In this document: one piece after another, positions 8,397 through 22,230 of the stretch
How the letters are laid out: each line of letters starts with the position of its first letter
Numbering within the stretch: the first letter of the stretch is position 1
Source of the DNA: Treponema denticola
GTDB lineage: Bacteria; Spirochaetota; Spirochaetia; Treponematales; Treponemataceae
Length of the DNA stretch: 64,000 bases
Assembly: GCF_024181405.1 (NCBI RefSeq)
Contig: NZ_CP051302.1
Location: 1,302,001 to 1,366,000 of the forward strand
Direction of reading: 5' to 3'
Notes under the pieces: generated by a model
The model's input: the letters and a program-made list of their open reading frames with translations, nothing else
Databases searched by the model: none
Told to the model about the DNA's origin: nothing
Position numbers and translations under genes: made by a program

Positions 8397-10337
8397 CTAA
8401 TTCTCCTTTACCGGAATAGCGGTAGAAGCCGAAACGGTATGAGTTTCGGTAAAAAGCAGCTCTGCTGCTTGTACTATGTGTTCGGCCGATACGCCTGCAC
8501 CCTTAAAAATTTCGGAGCGGGTACCATGGGGGAAGAACATATCTTCAAAAGCCAATACCGCAGTTTTTTTATTTTGCAACCCGGTCTTGTTTCTTTCGTA
8601 CCTTAAAATAAGTGATTCCAAATATGAGCTTAGACTGCCTATCTTCATACCGTCTTCTACAAAAAGAATGTATGAATAGCCTTTTTCAATGTTTAAAAAA
8701 TAGCTTTTGTCTATAGGCTTTGCAAATCTCACATTATAGATATCAGTAAAAAGGCCCTTATGAGCAAGAATTGCAGAAGCCTCTTTAACTTCATTGTACA
8801 TCCCTCCGGTACAGGTTATTAAAATGCGGCTCTTATCGGAATTCTTTATAAGTACTCCGCGTCCTTTTTCTATGTTTTGAGAAAACTCGGGGATTTCTTT
8901 CGGGCAATCGGCTTTGGGATACCTTATTGCTATGGGATTATCCTGCATAAGAGCCCAAGAAAGCATCAGCTCCAGCTCTTTTTCGGATGCAGGACAAAGA
9001 ATTGTCATATTGGGAACAGGACGCAGTAAGGCTATGTCAAAAAGGCCCTGATGGGTTTCTCCATCTGCCGGAACGGGACCTGCACGGTCTATAGCAAAAA
9101 TCACGGGCAAATTTTGTATTGAAGTGTCGTGTATAATCTGGTCGATTGCACGCTGTAAAAAGGTACTGTAAATTGCCGTAACAGGCTTAATTCCGGCTGA
9201 GGCGAGTCCTGCTGCAAAGGTAACGGCATGGCCCTCGGCAATACCTGCGTCAAAAAATCTTTCAGGAAATCTATTATGAAATAGAGAAAGGCCTGTCCCA
9301 GATTCCATTGCTGCCGTTATGGCTGCGATTTTCGAATTTTTTTCGGCGGCTTTTACCAAAGCCTTTCCAAAGGCTTGCGTAAAGGTAATCGCATCATTTT
9401 TTTCTACCTTGCCGTCTGCAATGTTAAAGGGCCCGATCCCATGAAATGCAGCAGGATTTATTTCTGCCAAGGGATAGCCCTTGCCCTTGATAGTTTCTAC
9501 AAGCATTACAACGGGGCTGTTTAATTTTTTTACGTTTTTTAAAACCTTTTCAAGTTCTCTCATATTGTGGCCGTTTATGGGGCCGACATATTCAAAACCA
9601 AAATCAACAAAGATATTATTCTTGTAGAATATCCCCTTCATTCCTCTTTTTAAACGCCAAATTATGGAATTAAGTTTGTTTCCTACAAGGGGTATTGAGC
9701 CCACAGCCTTGTCAAAGAGGTACTTAAAACGCTGGTAGCCTTCATGAACTGTAAGGCGGCTCAAGTACTCGGAAAAAGCCCCCGTATTTTTGCTTATGGA
9801 CATTTTATTGTCGTTTATTATAACGATTAAATCTTTTTTTAATTCTCCGGCATTTGAAAGAGCTTCAAAGGCCATTCCGCCTGTCATAGCACCGTCACCT
9901 ATAACGGCTATAACCTTTCCGGAATCCTTGTTTAATCTTTTTCCTTCAAGAATACCCAGAGCTGCAGAAATTGAAGTTGAAGCATGGCCGGTATTAAAGG
10001 CATCGTGAACACTTTCTTCTCTTTTTGGAAAACCGGAAAGACCTTCCCAAAGGCGTAAGGTAGAAAAGCGGGATTGTCGGCCTGTTATCATTTTATGCGT
10101 ATAGGATTGATGACCGACATCCCAGACAATAGCATCATGGGGACTTGAAAAAACCCTGTGAATCGCAAGCGTAAGCTCTATTACGCCCAAATTGCTTGCA
10201 AGATGACCGCCGTTATGGCCTACTACAGTGAGAATTTCTTTTCGTATTTCTACAGCGAGGTCTTTAAGTTCATCATGGGAAAGGAGCTTTATATCCTCGG
10301 GGCCTTTTATTTTACTTAATAAGCTGTTTTTTGTCAT
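8397..10337 (-). CDS. dxs: 1-deoxy-D-xylulose-5-phosphate synthase Dxs
   Basis: A 646-residue thiamine-diphosphate transketolase-like enzyme that condenses pyruvate and glyceraldehyde 3-phosphate, the first step of the MEP isoprenoid pathway. Motifs: [20 protein letters not shown] at the N-terminus, [13 protein letters not shown], the ThDP-binding GDGAMTGG...[16 protein letters not shown], and the central [17 protein letters not shown]. Full family length. No strong Shine-Dalgarno is evident. A terminator hairpin lies just upstream, between this gene and the small basic-protein gene, so dxs is either transcribed by readthrough or from a promoter I could not identify. A HepS-like protein at 23.8 kb may be prenyl-related. 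Confidence 0.97.
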   Translation of the reverse strand: MTKNSLLSKIKGPEDIKLLSHDELKDLAVEIRKEILTVVGHNGGHLASNLGVIELTLAIHRVFSSPHDAIVWDVGHQSYTHKMITGRQSRFSTLRLWEGLSGFPKREESVHDAFNTGHASTSISAALGILEGKRLNKDSGKVIAVIGDGAMTGGMAFEALSNAGELKKDLIVIINDNKMSISKNTGAFSEYLSRLTVHEGYQRFKYLFDKAVGSIPLVGNKLNSIIWRLKRGMKGIFYKNNIFVDFGFEYVGPINGHNMRELEKVLKNVKKLNSPVVMLVETIKGKGYPLAEINPAAFHGIGPFNIADGKVEKNDAITFTQAFGKALVKAAEKNSKIAAITAAMESGTGLSLFHNRFPERFFDAGIAEGHAVTFAAGLASAGIKPVTAIYSTFLQRAIDQIIHDTSIQNLPVIFAIDRAGPVPADGETHQGLFDIALLRPVPNMTILCPASEKELELMLSWALMQDNPIAIRYPKADCPKEIPEFSQNIEKGRGVLIKNSDKSRILITCTGGMYNEVKEASAILAHKGLFTDIYNVRFAKPIDKSYFLNIEKGYSYILFVEDGMKIGSLSSYLESLILRYERNKTGLQNKKTAVLAFEDMFFPHGTRSEIFKGAGVSAEHIVQAAELLFTETHTVSASTAIPVKEN

Positions 10338-10355
10338 TATATTCCGCTAAAATCT

Positions 10356-10384
10356 AAAAAAAAGGGGCTTCAAAGCTGAGCCCC
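10356..10384 (-). terminator. Rho-independent terminator after the small basic-protein gene
   Basis: On the minus strand a stem GGGGCT/AGCCCC (10364-10369 with 10379-10384) is followed by eight T. It lies about 60 bases past the stop of the 30-residue gene and directly before dxs, so it probably makes that gene monocistronic or attenuates dxs. Confidence 0.75.
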
Positions 10385-10442
10385 CCTTCCGTTTAACCGA
10401 AAGCTATAGATATTTGAACAATTAGGGGTATACCCTCCTAAT

Positions 10443-10535
10443 TTATTTCTTGTTCTTATGTCGATTCTTTCTAAGCTTCTTCTTTCGTTTATGCGTCGAC
10501 ATCTTCTTTCGTTTTCGTTTTTTTCCGCAAGGCAT
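10443..10535 (-). CDS. 30-residue AURKAIP1/COX24-domain ribosomal protein (bS22/mS38-like)
   Basis: A very short, very basic ORF: it starts MPCGKKRKRKKMSTHKRKKK and ends LRKNRHKNKK. The pattern KKRKRK-M-[ST]-x-[KH]-[KR]-x-KK-LR-[KR]-x-R matches the bacterial AURKAIP1/COX24 domain family. Its actinobacterial member is ribosomal protein bS22 and its mitochondrial relative is mS38, both at the small-subunit decoding region. ATG 10533-10535 is preceded by TAAGGAGAG (10541-10549), and a strong promoter lies at 10570-10598. A terminator follows, so it looks like a short independently expressed gene. The ribosomal role here is inferred from the family. Confidence 0.82.
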   Translation of the reverse strand: MPCGKKRKRKKMSTHKRKKKLRKNRHKNKK

Positions 10536-10569
10536 TCCGGCTCTCCTTAAATAAAATAGTATAGAATCA

Positions 10570-10598
10570 ATAATATTACAAAATAGAGAGCTTGTCAA
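10570..10598 (-). promoter_or_regulatory. Promoter of the bS22-like gene
   Basis: Minus strand TTGACA (10593-10598), 17-base spacer, TATTAT (10570-10575). One mismatch to the sigma-70 consensus overall. Confidence 0.8.
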
Positions 10599-10673
10599 GG
10601 ACTAATGCCCAATTTTTTACCGGATAATTTAAAATCATCTGCAAGTCCCTGCGGGACATCCCTGCTAGCTTCC

Positions 10674-10702
10674 TTGACATTACAAGTATTTGAATGTAAT
10701 AT
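10674..10702 (+). promoter_or_regulatory. Promoter of rex
   Basis: TTGACA (10674-10679), 17 bases, TAATAT (10697-10702). An interrupted dyad ATTACA/TGTAAT (10679-10684 and 10695-10700) overlaps both boxes and could be an autoregulatory operator, although it does not closely match the classic Rex site. Confidence 0.7.
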
Positions 10703-10738
10703 TGATAGTATAAATACTTTTATTTTAAGAAGGATGCT

Positions 10739-11371
10739 ATGGCAAAACAAAAAGTACCGGCGGCCCCATCTGTGCGGAGGCTGCCTTCTTATCTTCACCT
10801 TGTAAAAAAAGCAGAGGCCGATAAGTTGGAATACATATCGGGAACGGTCATTGCCGAAGAATTGGAACTTGAACCCATTCAGGTTAGAAAGGACCTGACA
10901 ATTACGGGAATTGTAGGTAAGCCCAAAAAAGGCTATCCCGTCAAATTACTGATAACGGCCATCGAAAAATTTTTAGGCTGGAATAAAGAAAAAAAGGCTT
11001 TTGTAATAGGGGCAGGAAGTTTAGGTACAGCTCTCTCAGGCTACCAAGGTTTTAAAGAACATGGGCTGGACATTTGTGCCGCCTTTGATTCAGACAAAAG
11101 AAAAATTGGAAAAGAAATTCATGAACTTCCTGTGTTTGGAATGGATGAATTGGAAACAAAAGTTAAAGAATATAAGCCCGAAATCGCTATTTTGACGGTT
11201 CCTTCAAAATATGCTCAAGAGGCCGCAAACGCCATTGTAAAAGCCGGAATCAAGGCAATTTGGAATTTTACAAATATCAAAATCACCGTGCCCGATAAGG
11301 TTATAGTCCAAAAAGAAGATTTAAGCTCAGGTTATGCAATGCTCGGCGTTATGATGAATATCAAAAAATAA
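10739..11371 (+). CDS. rex: Redox-sensing transcriptional repressor Rex
   Basis: 210 residues, usual Rex length. The N-terminal winged helix (PSVRRLPSYLHLVKKA ... ISGTVIAEELELEPIQVRKDL) is followed by a Rossmann fold with the NAD(H)-binding GAGSLGTAL near residue 85, and a C-terminal domain-swap helix. Rex reads the NADH/NAD ratio and represses fermentation genes. Start ATG 10739 follows AAGAAGGA; an upstream ATG at 10734 is out of frame. rlmK begins one base after the stop. The NADPH-dependent alcohol dehydrogenase at 13.4 kb is a plausible kind of target but no link is shown. Confidence 0.96.
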   Translation: MAKQKVPAAPSVRRLPSYLHLVKKAEADKLEYISGTVIAEELELEPIQVRKDLTITGIVGKPKKGYPVKLLITAIEKFLGWNKEKKAFVIGAGSLGTALSGYQGFKEHGLDICAAFDSDKRKIGKEIHELPVFGMDELETKVKEYKPEIAILTVPSKYAQEAANAIVKAGIKAIWNFTNIKITVPDKVIVQKEDLSSGYAMLGVMMNIKK

Positions 11372-11372
11372 G

Positions 11373-12380
11373 ATGCAAAAAAATCAATATCAGGCGGAGC
11401 TTTTTAAAAACCGCCTTCAAAAAAGATTTAAACATTTGTCAAAGTGGGCAAAACGGGAGGGCGTTTTTGCTTACAGATTGTATGACAAGGATATACCTGA
11501 AATTCCTCTTGCAGTAGACATCTATTTTGCCGAAACAGACGGACCGGAAAACACAGCCTTTTTGCTTATCTATCTTTACAAGAGGCCTTACGAAAAATCC
11601 CAGGAAGAAGAAAGAGAATGGCTTTTAGAAATTGAAGAAGCGGCATCCTCAAGCCTTTTAATACCTAAAGAAAGAATTTTTATAAAATTGCGTGAAAAGC
11701 AAAAAGGAAAAAGCCAATACGAAAAGGCAGGCTCAAGTAAAAATCTTATAAGAGTAAAAGAAGGAGAATGTTTTTTTTACATAAACATAGAAGACTATCT
11801 TGATTCCGGTCTCTTTTTGGATCACCGCCCTGCCCGTTCCATGGTTTTTAAAGAAGCAAAAAATAAAAAAGTTTTAAACCTGTTTTCATACACGGGAAGT
11901 TTTTCGGTTCATGCGGCAAAGGGCGGAGCCGCTTCCGTTGATTCGGTAGACCTTTCAAATACCTATCTAAATTGGGCAAAAGAAAATTTAAAATTAAATA
12001 AGCTCTTCGATGAAGAAAAAACCCGGCTTATAAAAAGCGATGTAATCGTTTTTTTAAAAAAAGCAATCGAAGAACAAAAAAAATGGGATTTAATTATCTG
12101 CGATCCTCCTACCTTTTCAAATTCAAAAAGTGCGGATATTTTTGATGTAAACAGAGATTGGCTAAAACTCTGCCTTCTCTGCCTAAAAGTGCTGTCAAAA
12201 AACGGAAAGCTTTATTTTTCTACCAATTCCCAAAAGATAAAATTCGATAAGGCAGAGCTTATCAATTCTTCCAAACAAAAGATAAGGGTAAAAGACATAA
12301 CAAAGGCATCAATCCCCGAAGACTTTAGAAATCAAAAAATACATAAGATGTGGATGATTGAGGCGGGTTATCTCCCCTAA
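11373..12380 (+). CDS. rlmK: Stand-alone RlmK-type 23S rRNA methyltransferase
   Basis: 335 residues. It matches the RlmK half of E. coli RlmKL: N-terminal [20 protein letters not shown] and [10 protein letters not shown], then [12 protein letters not shown] motif [35 protein letters not shown], and the catalytic-loop [10 protein letters not shown]. The family makes m7G at 23S position 2069 (E. coli numbering). The RlmL half is absent, so this is the single-domain form. The closest alternative is RlmI-type m5C methylation; the DPPTFSNSK loop and DLSNTYL favour RlmK. Its end overlaps ruvB by four bases, convergent. Confidence 0.85.
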   Translation: MQKNQYQAELFKNRLQKRFKHLSKWAKREGVFAYRLYDKDIPEIPLAVDIYFAETDGPENTAFLLIYLYKRPYEKSQEEEREWLLEIEEAASSSLLIPKERIFIKLREKQKGKSQYEKAGSSKNLIRVKEGECFFYINIEDYLDSGLFLDHRPARSMVFKEAKNKKVLNLFSYTGSFSVHAAKGGAASVDSVDLSNTYLNWAKENLKLNKLFDEEKTRLIKSDVIVFLKKAIEEQKKWDLIICDPPTFSNSKSADIFDVNRDWLKLCLLCLKVLSKNGKLYFSTNSQKIKFDKAELINSSKQKIRVKDITKASIPEDFRNQKIHKMWMIEAGYLP

Positions 12381-13408
12381 TCGAAGAGGCCGTCTTGCCC
12401 ATCCCCTAGTTTAGGCGGATTTAGGCCGAGGTGTTCGTATGCTTTAAGGGTAACCATGCGGCCGCGGGGGGTGCGCTGAAGGAGGCCGGACTGAATAAGG
12501 TAGGGCTCATAATAGTCCTCTAATGTATCCTGAGACTCTCCTATAGAAATTGCCAGGGTTTCGGCACCGACGGGGCCGCCAGAATAATTTTCGATAATGG
12601 AGCGGAGTATCTGCCTGTCATAGGTTTCAAGGCCTAGGCCGTCGATGTTTAGCTGCTTTAGGCCTGCGGCAACCGTCATCTCGTCAATCGAGCTTTTGCC
12701 TGCAACTTGGGCAAAGTCCCTCATGCGCCGCAATAAACGGTTTGCAACCCTTGGAGTTCCGCGGGAACAGCGGGCTAAGGCAAAGGCGGCCTTTTTTTCT
12801 ATTTCGATTTCGAGGATTGAAGCGGAGCGGCTTATAATTGAGGCAAGCTCCTCATGGCTGTAAAATTCAAAACGCTGCACAATACCGAAGCGGCTTATAA
12901 GGGGGCTTGAAACCATGCCGGCTCTTGTGGTCGCTCCGACGAGGGTAAAAGGCGGAATTGGAATACGCACAGTTCTGGCTCCCGGCCCCTGCCCTATTAT
13001 CCAGTCAAGTTCATAGTCTTCCATTGCTATATAAAGCATCTCTTCGATGGCCGGCTTTAAACGGTGAATCTCGTCTATAAAAAAGACGGAGCGTTCAGTC
13101 AAGGTAGTAAGAATACCGGCCAGATCCTTGGGTTTATCGAGGGCGGGAGCTCCCGTAACCTTAAAATCGACACCGAGTTCATTGGCCGTAATTTGGGCAA
13201 GGGTTGTTTTTCCCAAGCCCGGCGGGCCTATCAAAAAAAGATGATCTAAGCTTTCTCCTCTTTCGCGGGCAGCCTTTATAAAAACGGAAAGATTTTCTTT
13301 TGCCTTTGTCTGCCCCTGAAAGTCTACAAGAGAGCGGGGACGAAGAGCTCTGTCCTTTTCGTCCCCTGCCTGTTCTTCGGGACGCACTACCTCAAAATCA
13401 TCGCTCAT
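12377..13408 (-). CDS. ruvB: Holliday junction branch migration helicase RuvB
   Basis: A 343-residue AAA+ motor of the RuvABC complex. It starts [10 protein letters not shown] and shows [19 protein letters not shown], Walker [10 protein letters not shown], Walker [10 protein letters not shown], sensor [20 protein letters not shown] and the C-terminal winged helix with PRGRMVT. Full length. It sits seven bases downstream of the alcohol dehydrogenase on the same strand, so it may be co-transcribed with glpK and the dehydrogenase. ruvA and ruvC are not in the window. Confidence 0.97.
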   Translation of the reverse strand: MSDDFEVVRPEEQAGDEKDRALRPRSLVDFQGQTKAKENLSVFIKAARERGESLDHLFLIGPPGLGKTTLAQITANELGVDFKVTGAPALDKPKDLAGILTTLTERSVFFIDEIHRLKPAIEEMLYIAMEDYELDWIIGQGPGARTVRIPIPPFTLVGATTRAGMVSSPLISRFGIVQRFEFYSHEELASIISRSASILEIEIEKKAAFALARCSRGTPRVANRLLRRMRDFAQVAGKSSIDEMTVAAGLKQLNIDGLGLETYDRQILRSIIENYSGGPVGAETLAISIGESQDTLEDYYEPYLIQSGLLQRTPRGRMVTLKAYEHLGLNPPKLGDGQDGLFD

Positions 13409-13415
13409 AGTTTAC

Positions 13416-14591
13416 TTAAAGAGCAGCCTTATATATTGCATAAACATCATCGGCTCGAAGTTCTTGAAAGCCGTAGATAACTCCGTTTTTACCTCTGTGA
13501 GCAACAGCGGCTTCAGCCATTTCTTTTAAGTGCTCCTCGCCTATTCCCGCTTCCTTCAGAGTCATCGGAATACCTAGAGATTTAAAAAAGTCCGAAGTAC
13601 ACTCGATTGCCTTTTCGGCAGTTTTATAAACTTCTTCTCCTTTTGAAAGGCCCCAAACATTTATACCGTAATCTGCAATCTTTTTAACGGTTTTATCGTT
13701 TAAGCAATGCCTCAGCCAATGAGGAGTTAAAATAGCAAGCCCTACTCCGTGAGTGATGTCATAAAAAGCACTCAGCTCATGCTCCATAGGATGAACAGAC
13801 CAAGCCGTTTTTTTACCGTCGCTTAAAAGACCGTTTATAGCCCATGTACCTGCCCACATTAGGTTGGAGCGGGCTTCATAGCTTTCGGGATTTTTAATAG
13901 CCAATGGTCCGTATTCGATACAGGTTTTTAAGATGCTTTCTGCAAACCTGTCTTGAAGATAGGCCCCGTCATTTAGGCTAAAATAGCACTCGAATGTGTG
14001 GCTCATAATATCGGCCGTACCTGCGGCTGTCTGATTTTTAGGAACGGAATAGGTGTATTCGGGATCAAGAACCGAAAATTTCGGAAGAAGGGGCGGAGCT
14101 CCAAAACCCAGCTTTTCCTTCGTTTTAAGGTTTGAAATAACGGCTCCGCAGTTCATCTCGGAACCGGTAGCAGAAAGGGTCAGTACCGTTCCTATCGGGA
14201 GTACATCTTTAATTTCGGCCTTGCCCGTAATCAAATCCCATGCGCTTCCTACATAATTTACACCGGCAGAAACAGCCTTCGAGCAATCGATGGTACTTCC
14301 ACCTCCGACAGGTAGAATAAAATCCAGCTTGTGTTCACGGACTATTTTTATTCCCTCTTCAACTTCTTCAATGCGGGGATTGGGCGAAATACCGGAAAGC
14401 TCTTTATAAAAGATTCCGGCTTGATCCAGTTTTTTAATGATTGTATCATAAAGCCCCATTCTTTTAATACTTCCGCCGCCGTAACATAGAAGAACTCTTT
14501 TTCCGTATTTAAGAATCTCAGGTACGAGGTTCTCAATACTACCCTTACCGAATAAAATTTTAACCGGCACTTCAAATTCAAAATTATACAT
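13416..14591 (-). CDS. Iron-dependent alcohol/aldehyde dehydrogenase, YqhD/BDH family
   Basis: 391 residues. Rossmann-like N-terminal domain with the GGGS loops at about 38-41 and 97-99. The metal ligands fall at Asp194, His198, His267 and His281, the same positions as described for E. coli YqhD. NADPH-dependent reduction of aldehydes such as butyraldehyde or 3-hydroxypropionaldehyde is the family activity. It follows glpK by three bases, which suggests use of glycerol-derived or fermentative aldehydes as electron sinks. The exact substrate is not visible. Confidence 0.92.
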   Translation of the reverse strand: MYNFEFEVPVKILFGKGSIENLVPEILKYGKRVLLCYGGGSIKRMGLYDTIIKKLDQAGIFYKELSGISPNPRIEEVEEGIKIVREHKLDFILPVGGGSTIDCSKAVSAGVNYVGSAWDLITGKAEIKDVLPIGTVLTLSATGSEMNCGAVISNLKTKEKLGFGAPPLLPKFSVLDPEYTYSVPKNQTAAGTADIMSHTFECYFSLNDGAYLQDRFAESILKTCIEYGPLAIKNPESYEARSNLMWAGTWAINGLLSDGKKTAWSVHPMEHELSAFYDITHGVGLAILTPHWLRHCLNDKTVKKIADYGINVWGLSKGEEVYKTAEKAIECTSDFFKSLGIPMTLKEAGIGEEHLKEMAEAAVAHRGKNGVIYGFQELRADDVYAIYKAAL

Positions 14592-14594
14592 AAC

Positions 14595-18708
<4,114 letters not shown>

Positions 18709-18727
<19 letters not shown>

Positions 18728-19662
18728 TTACAAATTAAGTCTTGAGGTGATTTTACAAAACGGTATTTATTTATATGCACCCAGTCTTGTACAGCCTTAA
18801 AATATTTATAGGCCTTAAAAGGATTTAAGCCTGACCTTATCGCATAAGAAAAAAACAAATACCAAGGCAGGCTCCCTCCTTTTTTACCTACAATAGGCGC
18901 TAAATTTTTTAAGTAAAATTTTATATAAGAATCATCTGCGGAAATATCTTCAAGGGGACAAGCTCCGGCATATTTCATTTTATATAAATTTGAAATAAGA
19001 ATCTCCATACCCCATAGATGAGCTCTAAATCCAAAATCCAAATTTTGCCAATAAGGATTTTCTATAGTATAATCAAAGCCTCCCATCTCGATAAATTTTT
19101 CCCGATTATAAATACCTGCAAAATCATACATATAAATAGTATGAGTTAAATCTTTTCTGCACAAAAATTGTTCCGTCGAAAAATCTCTGCGAGTAAGAGA
19201 AGGAACAATTTGCACGGGAATAAGGGCATTTTTTTCATCGATTAAAACCGGAGCTACACAGATTACATCCGATTGGGTAAGGGTATCTATCACGGTTTCA
19301 GGAAAGGCCGAAGATGATAAGGCCATATCGTTCCACAGAACCATAACATAATCCGAAGATACTTCCGAAATACCGAGATTAATCATCTCCCCTGCAGTAA
19401 CTTTTTCAAGCGGAAGTAAAAATTTTACTTCCGGGAATTGAGAAGACAAAGCCTCTACCTCAAAGCCCCGCTTTGAGCTGTCCACAAAAACTATTGAGTT
19501 AAAACCTAAATCTATCAGGTTTTGAAAAAGAGAAGAAAGATAATATCGGGCACCTCGGTTTAATACCAAAACGGAAACAGGAGCTTTAAAATCGCCGGAG
19601 CTTTTTCCTAAAACCGTATAAGGAATTTTCCGTTCATTAAAAATTGTAGGTATAGTATTCAT
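18709..19662 (-). CDS. Family 2-like (GT-A) glycosyltransferase
   Basis: 317 residues without signal peptide. The GT-A fold is suggested by APVSVLVLNRGARYYLSSLFQNLIDLG, FNSIVFVDSS, a motif VTAGEMINLGISEVSSDYVMVLWNDMAL with the Asp-containing metal loop position, and the downstream GGFDYTIENPYWQNLDFGFRAHLWG region typical of GT2 acceptors. It overlaps the spiro-SPASM gene by 26 bases and the fusion gene by 19, so the three are probably translationally coupled. Likely adds a sugar to a cell-surface or flagellar target; that target is inference. Confidence 0.75.
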
Positions 19663-21208
19663 CGCAGGCTCCGCACAAATCTCCGTATCTGCATTCCAAA
19701 TGCTTCTTATATGCCTCGAATGCTTTTTTACGGATTGAGTCTAAGCTGTCCGAAAAAGCATTTCCTAAAATATTATTTCTTTTAACATCTTCTTTGCAAA
19801 GAGGCACCGAGCCGTCAGCCAAAATATACATATCCCTTTTTAAATGCCAGCATGGATGTCTATTAAAAGGCGATAAGTCTGCAACTCGTCTATCTTCAAG
19901 TAATTTACAAAAGGTATCGTATTTTTGAATAATTACATTAACGCCCAGGTTTTTCCAAAAACGGTAAAAGGGTTCAACCTCTATCTCGTTTTCTTTCATC
20001 CGCATAATTTGAGCCCATACGGCATCGGGAAAAACTTTTTTTAAACTGTCGGTAAAAGTAAGAGCTTGTTTTAATTTAATATTTGCCTCATCTTCGGAAA
20101 GACCGTGCACCTTAGCATACATTCCTGAACTGACCGCATCAATACATACAATCCAATAAACCGGAAGCATCTTGTTTTTTCTTTTGGGAGAGACGTCAAT
20201 AACTTTTTCAACTCGCTCTATAAATGATGAAGGCCAGTATAAACCGCAAGTTTCAATCAAAACGGATAACTTAGGAAACGATAAAATTTTTTCGATTACC
20301 GAAAGGCAATCCTGATACATTGAAGGCTCACCAAAAACCGAAAGAGAAATTACGGCATCATCGGAATATTCTGCAATTTTTTCGATAAGAGAAAAAAGAG
20401 CAGCCTTATCCATTTCTTTTTTTTCTTCAAGTCCTAAAACCTCATTAGGCTTATATATCGACTTTAAAGGATAGGAAGAATTTATCTCGATACCGTAATA
20501 TGCAGGAAGAGTAAAAAGTTCTGCCTTTTTTTCTTCAATCAGTTTTGCATAGTTTTCCGCATTTATGCCTGTAAAGCGGCTGCACAAAAGAGCGTTCCGT
20601 TTTGAGTCGGCTGCAAAGCGGAGCCTTAGATGCCTTAAATCGAAGGGGGCTATCATAGTTTCGATATCATAGCTGTTTATTTCTTTTTTTATCGTATCGA
20701 AAATAAAAGAACGCTCAAAGGAAGTTTCATTTTCGGAAAGCTTTGCAAGAATAGGACAGAGGCCGGAGGTAAGAATTTCAGGGATAAGCCCCTCAGGGTA
20801 TCCGTCGGCAAAGCTATATTCTGCTCTGTATTCCAAATGCTGCTTAAAAAGTTTTTCCGTTGCATTTAAATCGATAAAAGGCTCATCTCCATGCAAAAAG
20901 AAAACATTTTCAAAACCGGAAGATTCCGTTTCGGCTTCTTTTGCAGCCTCCGAAAATATGGCTTGAGGACTTATTTTTTCCAAAACCTTAACCTTCCACT
21001 CTATTTTTAGCTCGTCCGATTTTATATTTTTTAATATGGAAACGATAGGGGCTTCACAAGAAGCGGAGGTTAAAATAATAATTTTTTTACAATCAGGAAA
21101 GGCCGCAGCCGCACGGAAAGAGGCTTCAAATGGGATGATGCCGCTTTCGAGTTTTTTAAACGAATATTCCGAAATATCATAGGCGGATAAAACAGCAAAA
21201 GACTTCAT
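19637..21208 (-). CDS. Spiro-SPASM protein: NTP-transferase-like, degenerate radical-SAM and SPASM domains
   Basis: 523 residues. The N-terminal 210 residues look like a SpsF-type nucleotidyltransferase (VFFLHGDEPFIDLNATEKLF, SFADGYPEGLIPEILTSG). Residues 238-445 have a radical-SAM-like layout with SLSVFGEPSMYQDC at 289-301. The cluster site, expected as CxxxCxxC, reads INSSYPLKSIYKP at 242-254 with no cysteine. The C-terminus is an intact SPASM-type region (Cys453, 471, 506, 512, 515). This matches my recollection of the spirochaete spiro-SPASM family. First gene of the tightly packed glycan run. Function unknown; if the lack of cluster cysteines is real, classical radical-SAM chemistry in that domain is unlikely. 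Confidence 0.78.
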   Translation of the reverse strand: MKSFAVLSAYDISEYSFKKLESGIIPFEASFRAAAAFPDCKKIIILTSASCEAPIVSILKNIKSDELKIEWKVKVLEKISPQAIFSEAAKEAETESSGFENVFFLHGDEPFIDLNATEKLFKQHLEYRAEYSFADGYPEGLIPEILTSGLCPILAKLSENETSFERSFIFDTIKKEINSYDIETMIAPFDLRHLRLRFAADSKRNALLCSRFTGINAENYAKLIEEKKAELFTLPAYYGIEINSSYPLKSIYKPNEVLGLEEKKEMDKAALFSLIEKIAEYSDDAVISLSVFGEPSMYQDCLSVIEKILSFPKLSVLIETCGLYWPSSFIERVEKVIDVSPKRKNKMLPVYWIVCIDAVSSGMYAKVHGLSEDEANIKLKQALTFTDSLKKVFPDAVWAQIMRMKENEIEVEPFYRFWKNLGVNVIIQKYDTFCKLLEDRRVADLSPFNRHPCWHLKRDMYILADGSVPLCKEDVKRNNILGNAFSDSLDSIRKKAFEAYKKHLECRYGDLCGACDEYYTYNF

Positions 21209-21235
21209 AGCTCCTATATCGGCAAAAAAAGGCCT

Positions 21236-21595
21236 TTATTTTAATTTTTTAGCTGCAGTCAATACTTTTTCTTTAGAAGAGTAAAGCTGAACACTTGATC
21301 TTTGAATCCAGCCTTTTCCTAGGTTTACCCAAAGAATCTGTTCTCCATCTTCTTTTACGATCTCAAGTCCTTCAACGGAAAAGACATCAAATTTTCTGGC
21401 ATGCGAGACAGTTATGCCGTCATCTCCCGGCTTATCTAAAAGAGAAACATAGGTTTCGATTATTAAGGCAAAGCGGTTCGCATCGTTCATAGCCGAATCC
21501 GACGGCAAATCCAATGTTTGTAAAGGATCTTCTTTTGAACAAGCCAAAAGACTTAAAGAAATAAGAAATAAGAAAAAAAGAGCAAACCGCTTCAT
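21236..21595 (-). CDS. Small lipoprotein, possibly SH3-like
   Basis: 119 residues. Lipoprotein signal MKRFALFFLFLISLSLLACS with the lipidated Cys at 19. The mature part contains VSLLDKPGDDGITVSHARKFDVFSVEG and ILWVNLGKGWIQRSSVQLYSS, which has the feel of a bacterial SH3 domain (wall or protein binding). That assignment is tentative. It stands 27 bases upstream of the spiro-SPASM gene on the same strand and 41 downstream of a membrane-protein gene, probably in one transcript. Confidence 0.7.
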   Translation of the reverse strand: MKRFALFFLFLISLSLLACSKEDPLQTLDLPSDSAMNDANRFALIIETYVSLLDKPGDDGITVSHARKFDVFSVEGLEIVKEDGEQILWVNLGKGWIQRSSVQLYSSKEKVLTAAKKLK

Positions 21596-21636
21596 AAATT
21601 AAAACTCTATTACCTGTAAATCCAAATACGGCAATA

Positions 21637-22047
21637 TTAAAGAAAGATAGCCTTTGAAAATAATAGGTGTAAGACGGAAGAAGCCAAACATACATAACCG
21701 ATTATTTCGTCATAATTTTTTACTAAGCCGAAAAAATCCGGTAAGGTAATATTTGAATTAGACTCCAAATATCTTCCCAAAAATACTATCGAACCTGCAA
21801 GTCCTGCAACTACGGGTAAAAAATCTCCCAATATCACTATATTGGTTCCGACAGGACTCAGCATTTTTGAAATTGCCGTAAAACCGGAAAATATTGTAAG
21901 CAACAGCAAAAAAGTTGGATCCCTTAAAACGGGATATCTATTTTCACGGTCAGCAGGCTCATCACCTCTAACAGTCTTGTCAAAAAATACAAGAATAAGC
22001 CCCATAATCAAATTTGTTGTGATTGAAAGAAAATAAAAAGGTAACAT
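21637..22047 (-). CDS. Small four-helix integral membrane protein, unknown function
   Basis: 136 residues with about four hydrophobic stretches: residues 3-22, about 48-65, 70-90 and 113-135. A polar loop DKTVRGDEPADRENRYPVLRD follows the first helix. Not recognised. The start is ATG 22045-22047 with a purine-rich CCGGAGG just upstream. It may be the first gene of the long minus-strand run down to ruvB, because a terminator-like hairpin lies just upstream at 22115-22142. Confidence 0.65.
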   Translation of the reverse strand: MLPFYFLSITTNLIMGLILVFFDKTVRGDEPADRENRYPVLRDPTFLLLLTIFSGFTAISKMLSPVGTNIVILGDFLPVVAGLAGSIVFLGRYLESNSNITLPDFFGLVKNYDEIIGYVCLASSVLHLLFSKAIFL

Positions 22048-22114
22048 TTTGTCCTCCGGTACATTGTTGAATCCTGCAATAACTGCATTAGATTAAGTTT
22101 AAGTCATTTTATAT

Positions 22115-22142
22115 AAAAAATCAAGGGGTAAGAAGCCCTTGA
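22115..22142 (-). terminator. Rho-independent terminator after the Rpn-family gene
   Basis: Minus-strand stem TCAAGGG/CCCTTGA (22136-22142 with 22121-22127) followed by six T (22115-22120). It lies about 90 bases past the stop of the Rpn-family gene. Confidence 0.75.
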
Positions 22143-22230
22143 CTTTGACACGGTAATCAAATTTGTAATTTATAGAAGCATAAACCAATTTCATTAGATA
22201 TACGGAGATTTACTTTTTAAATATAGAAAA

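Noticed and set aside
10605..10805. ORF overlapping the rex start in another frame
   Set aside because: It covers the rex promoter and has no family character; rex itself has a clear start and site.
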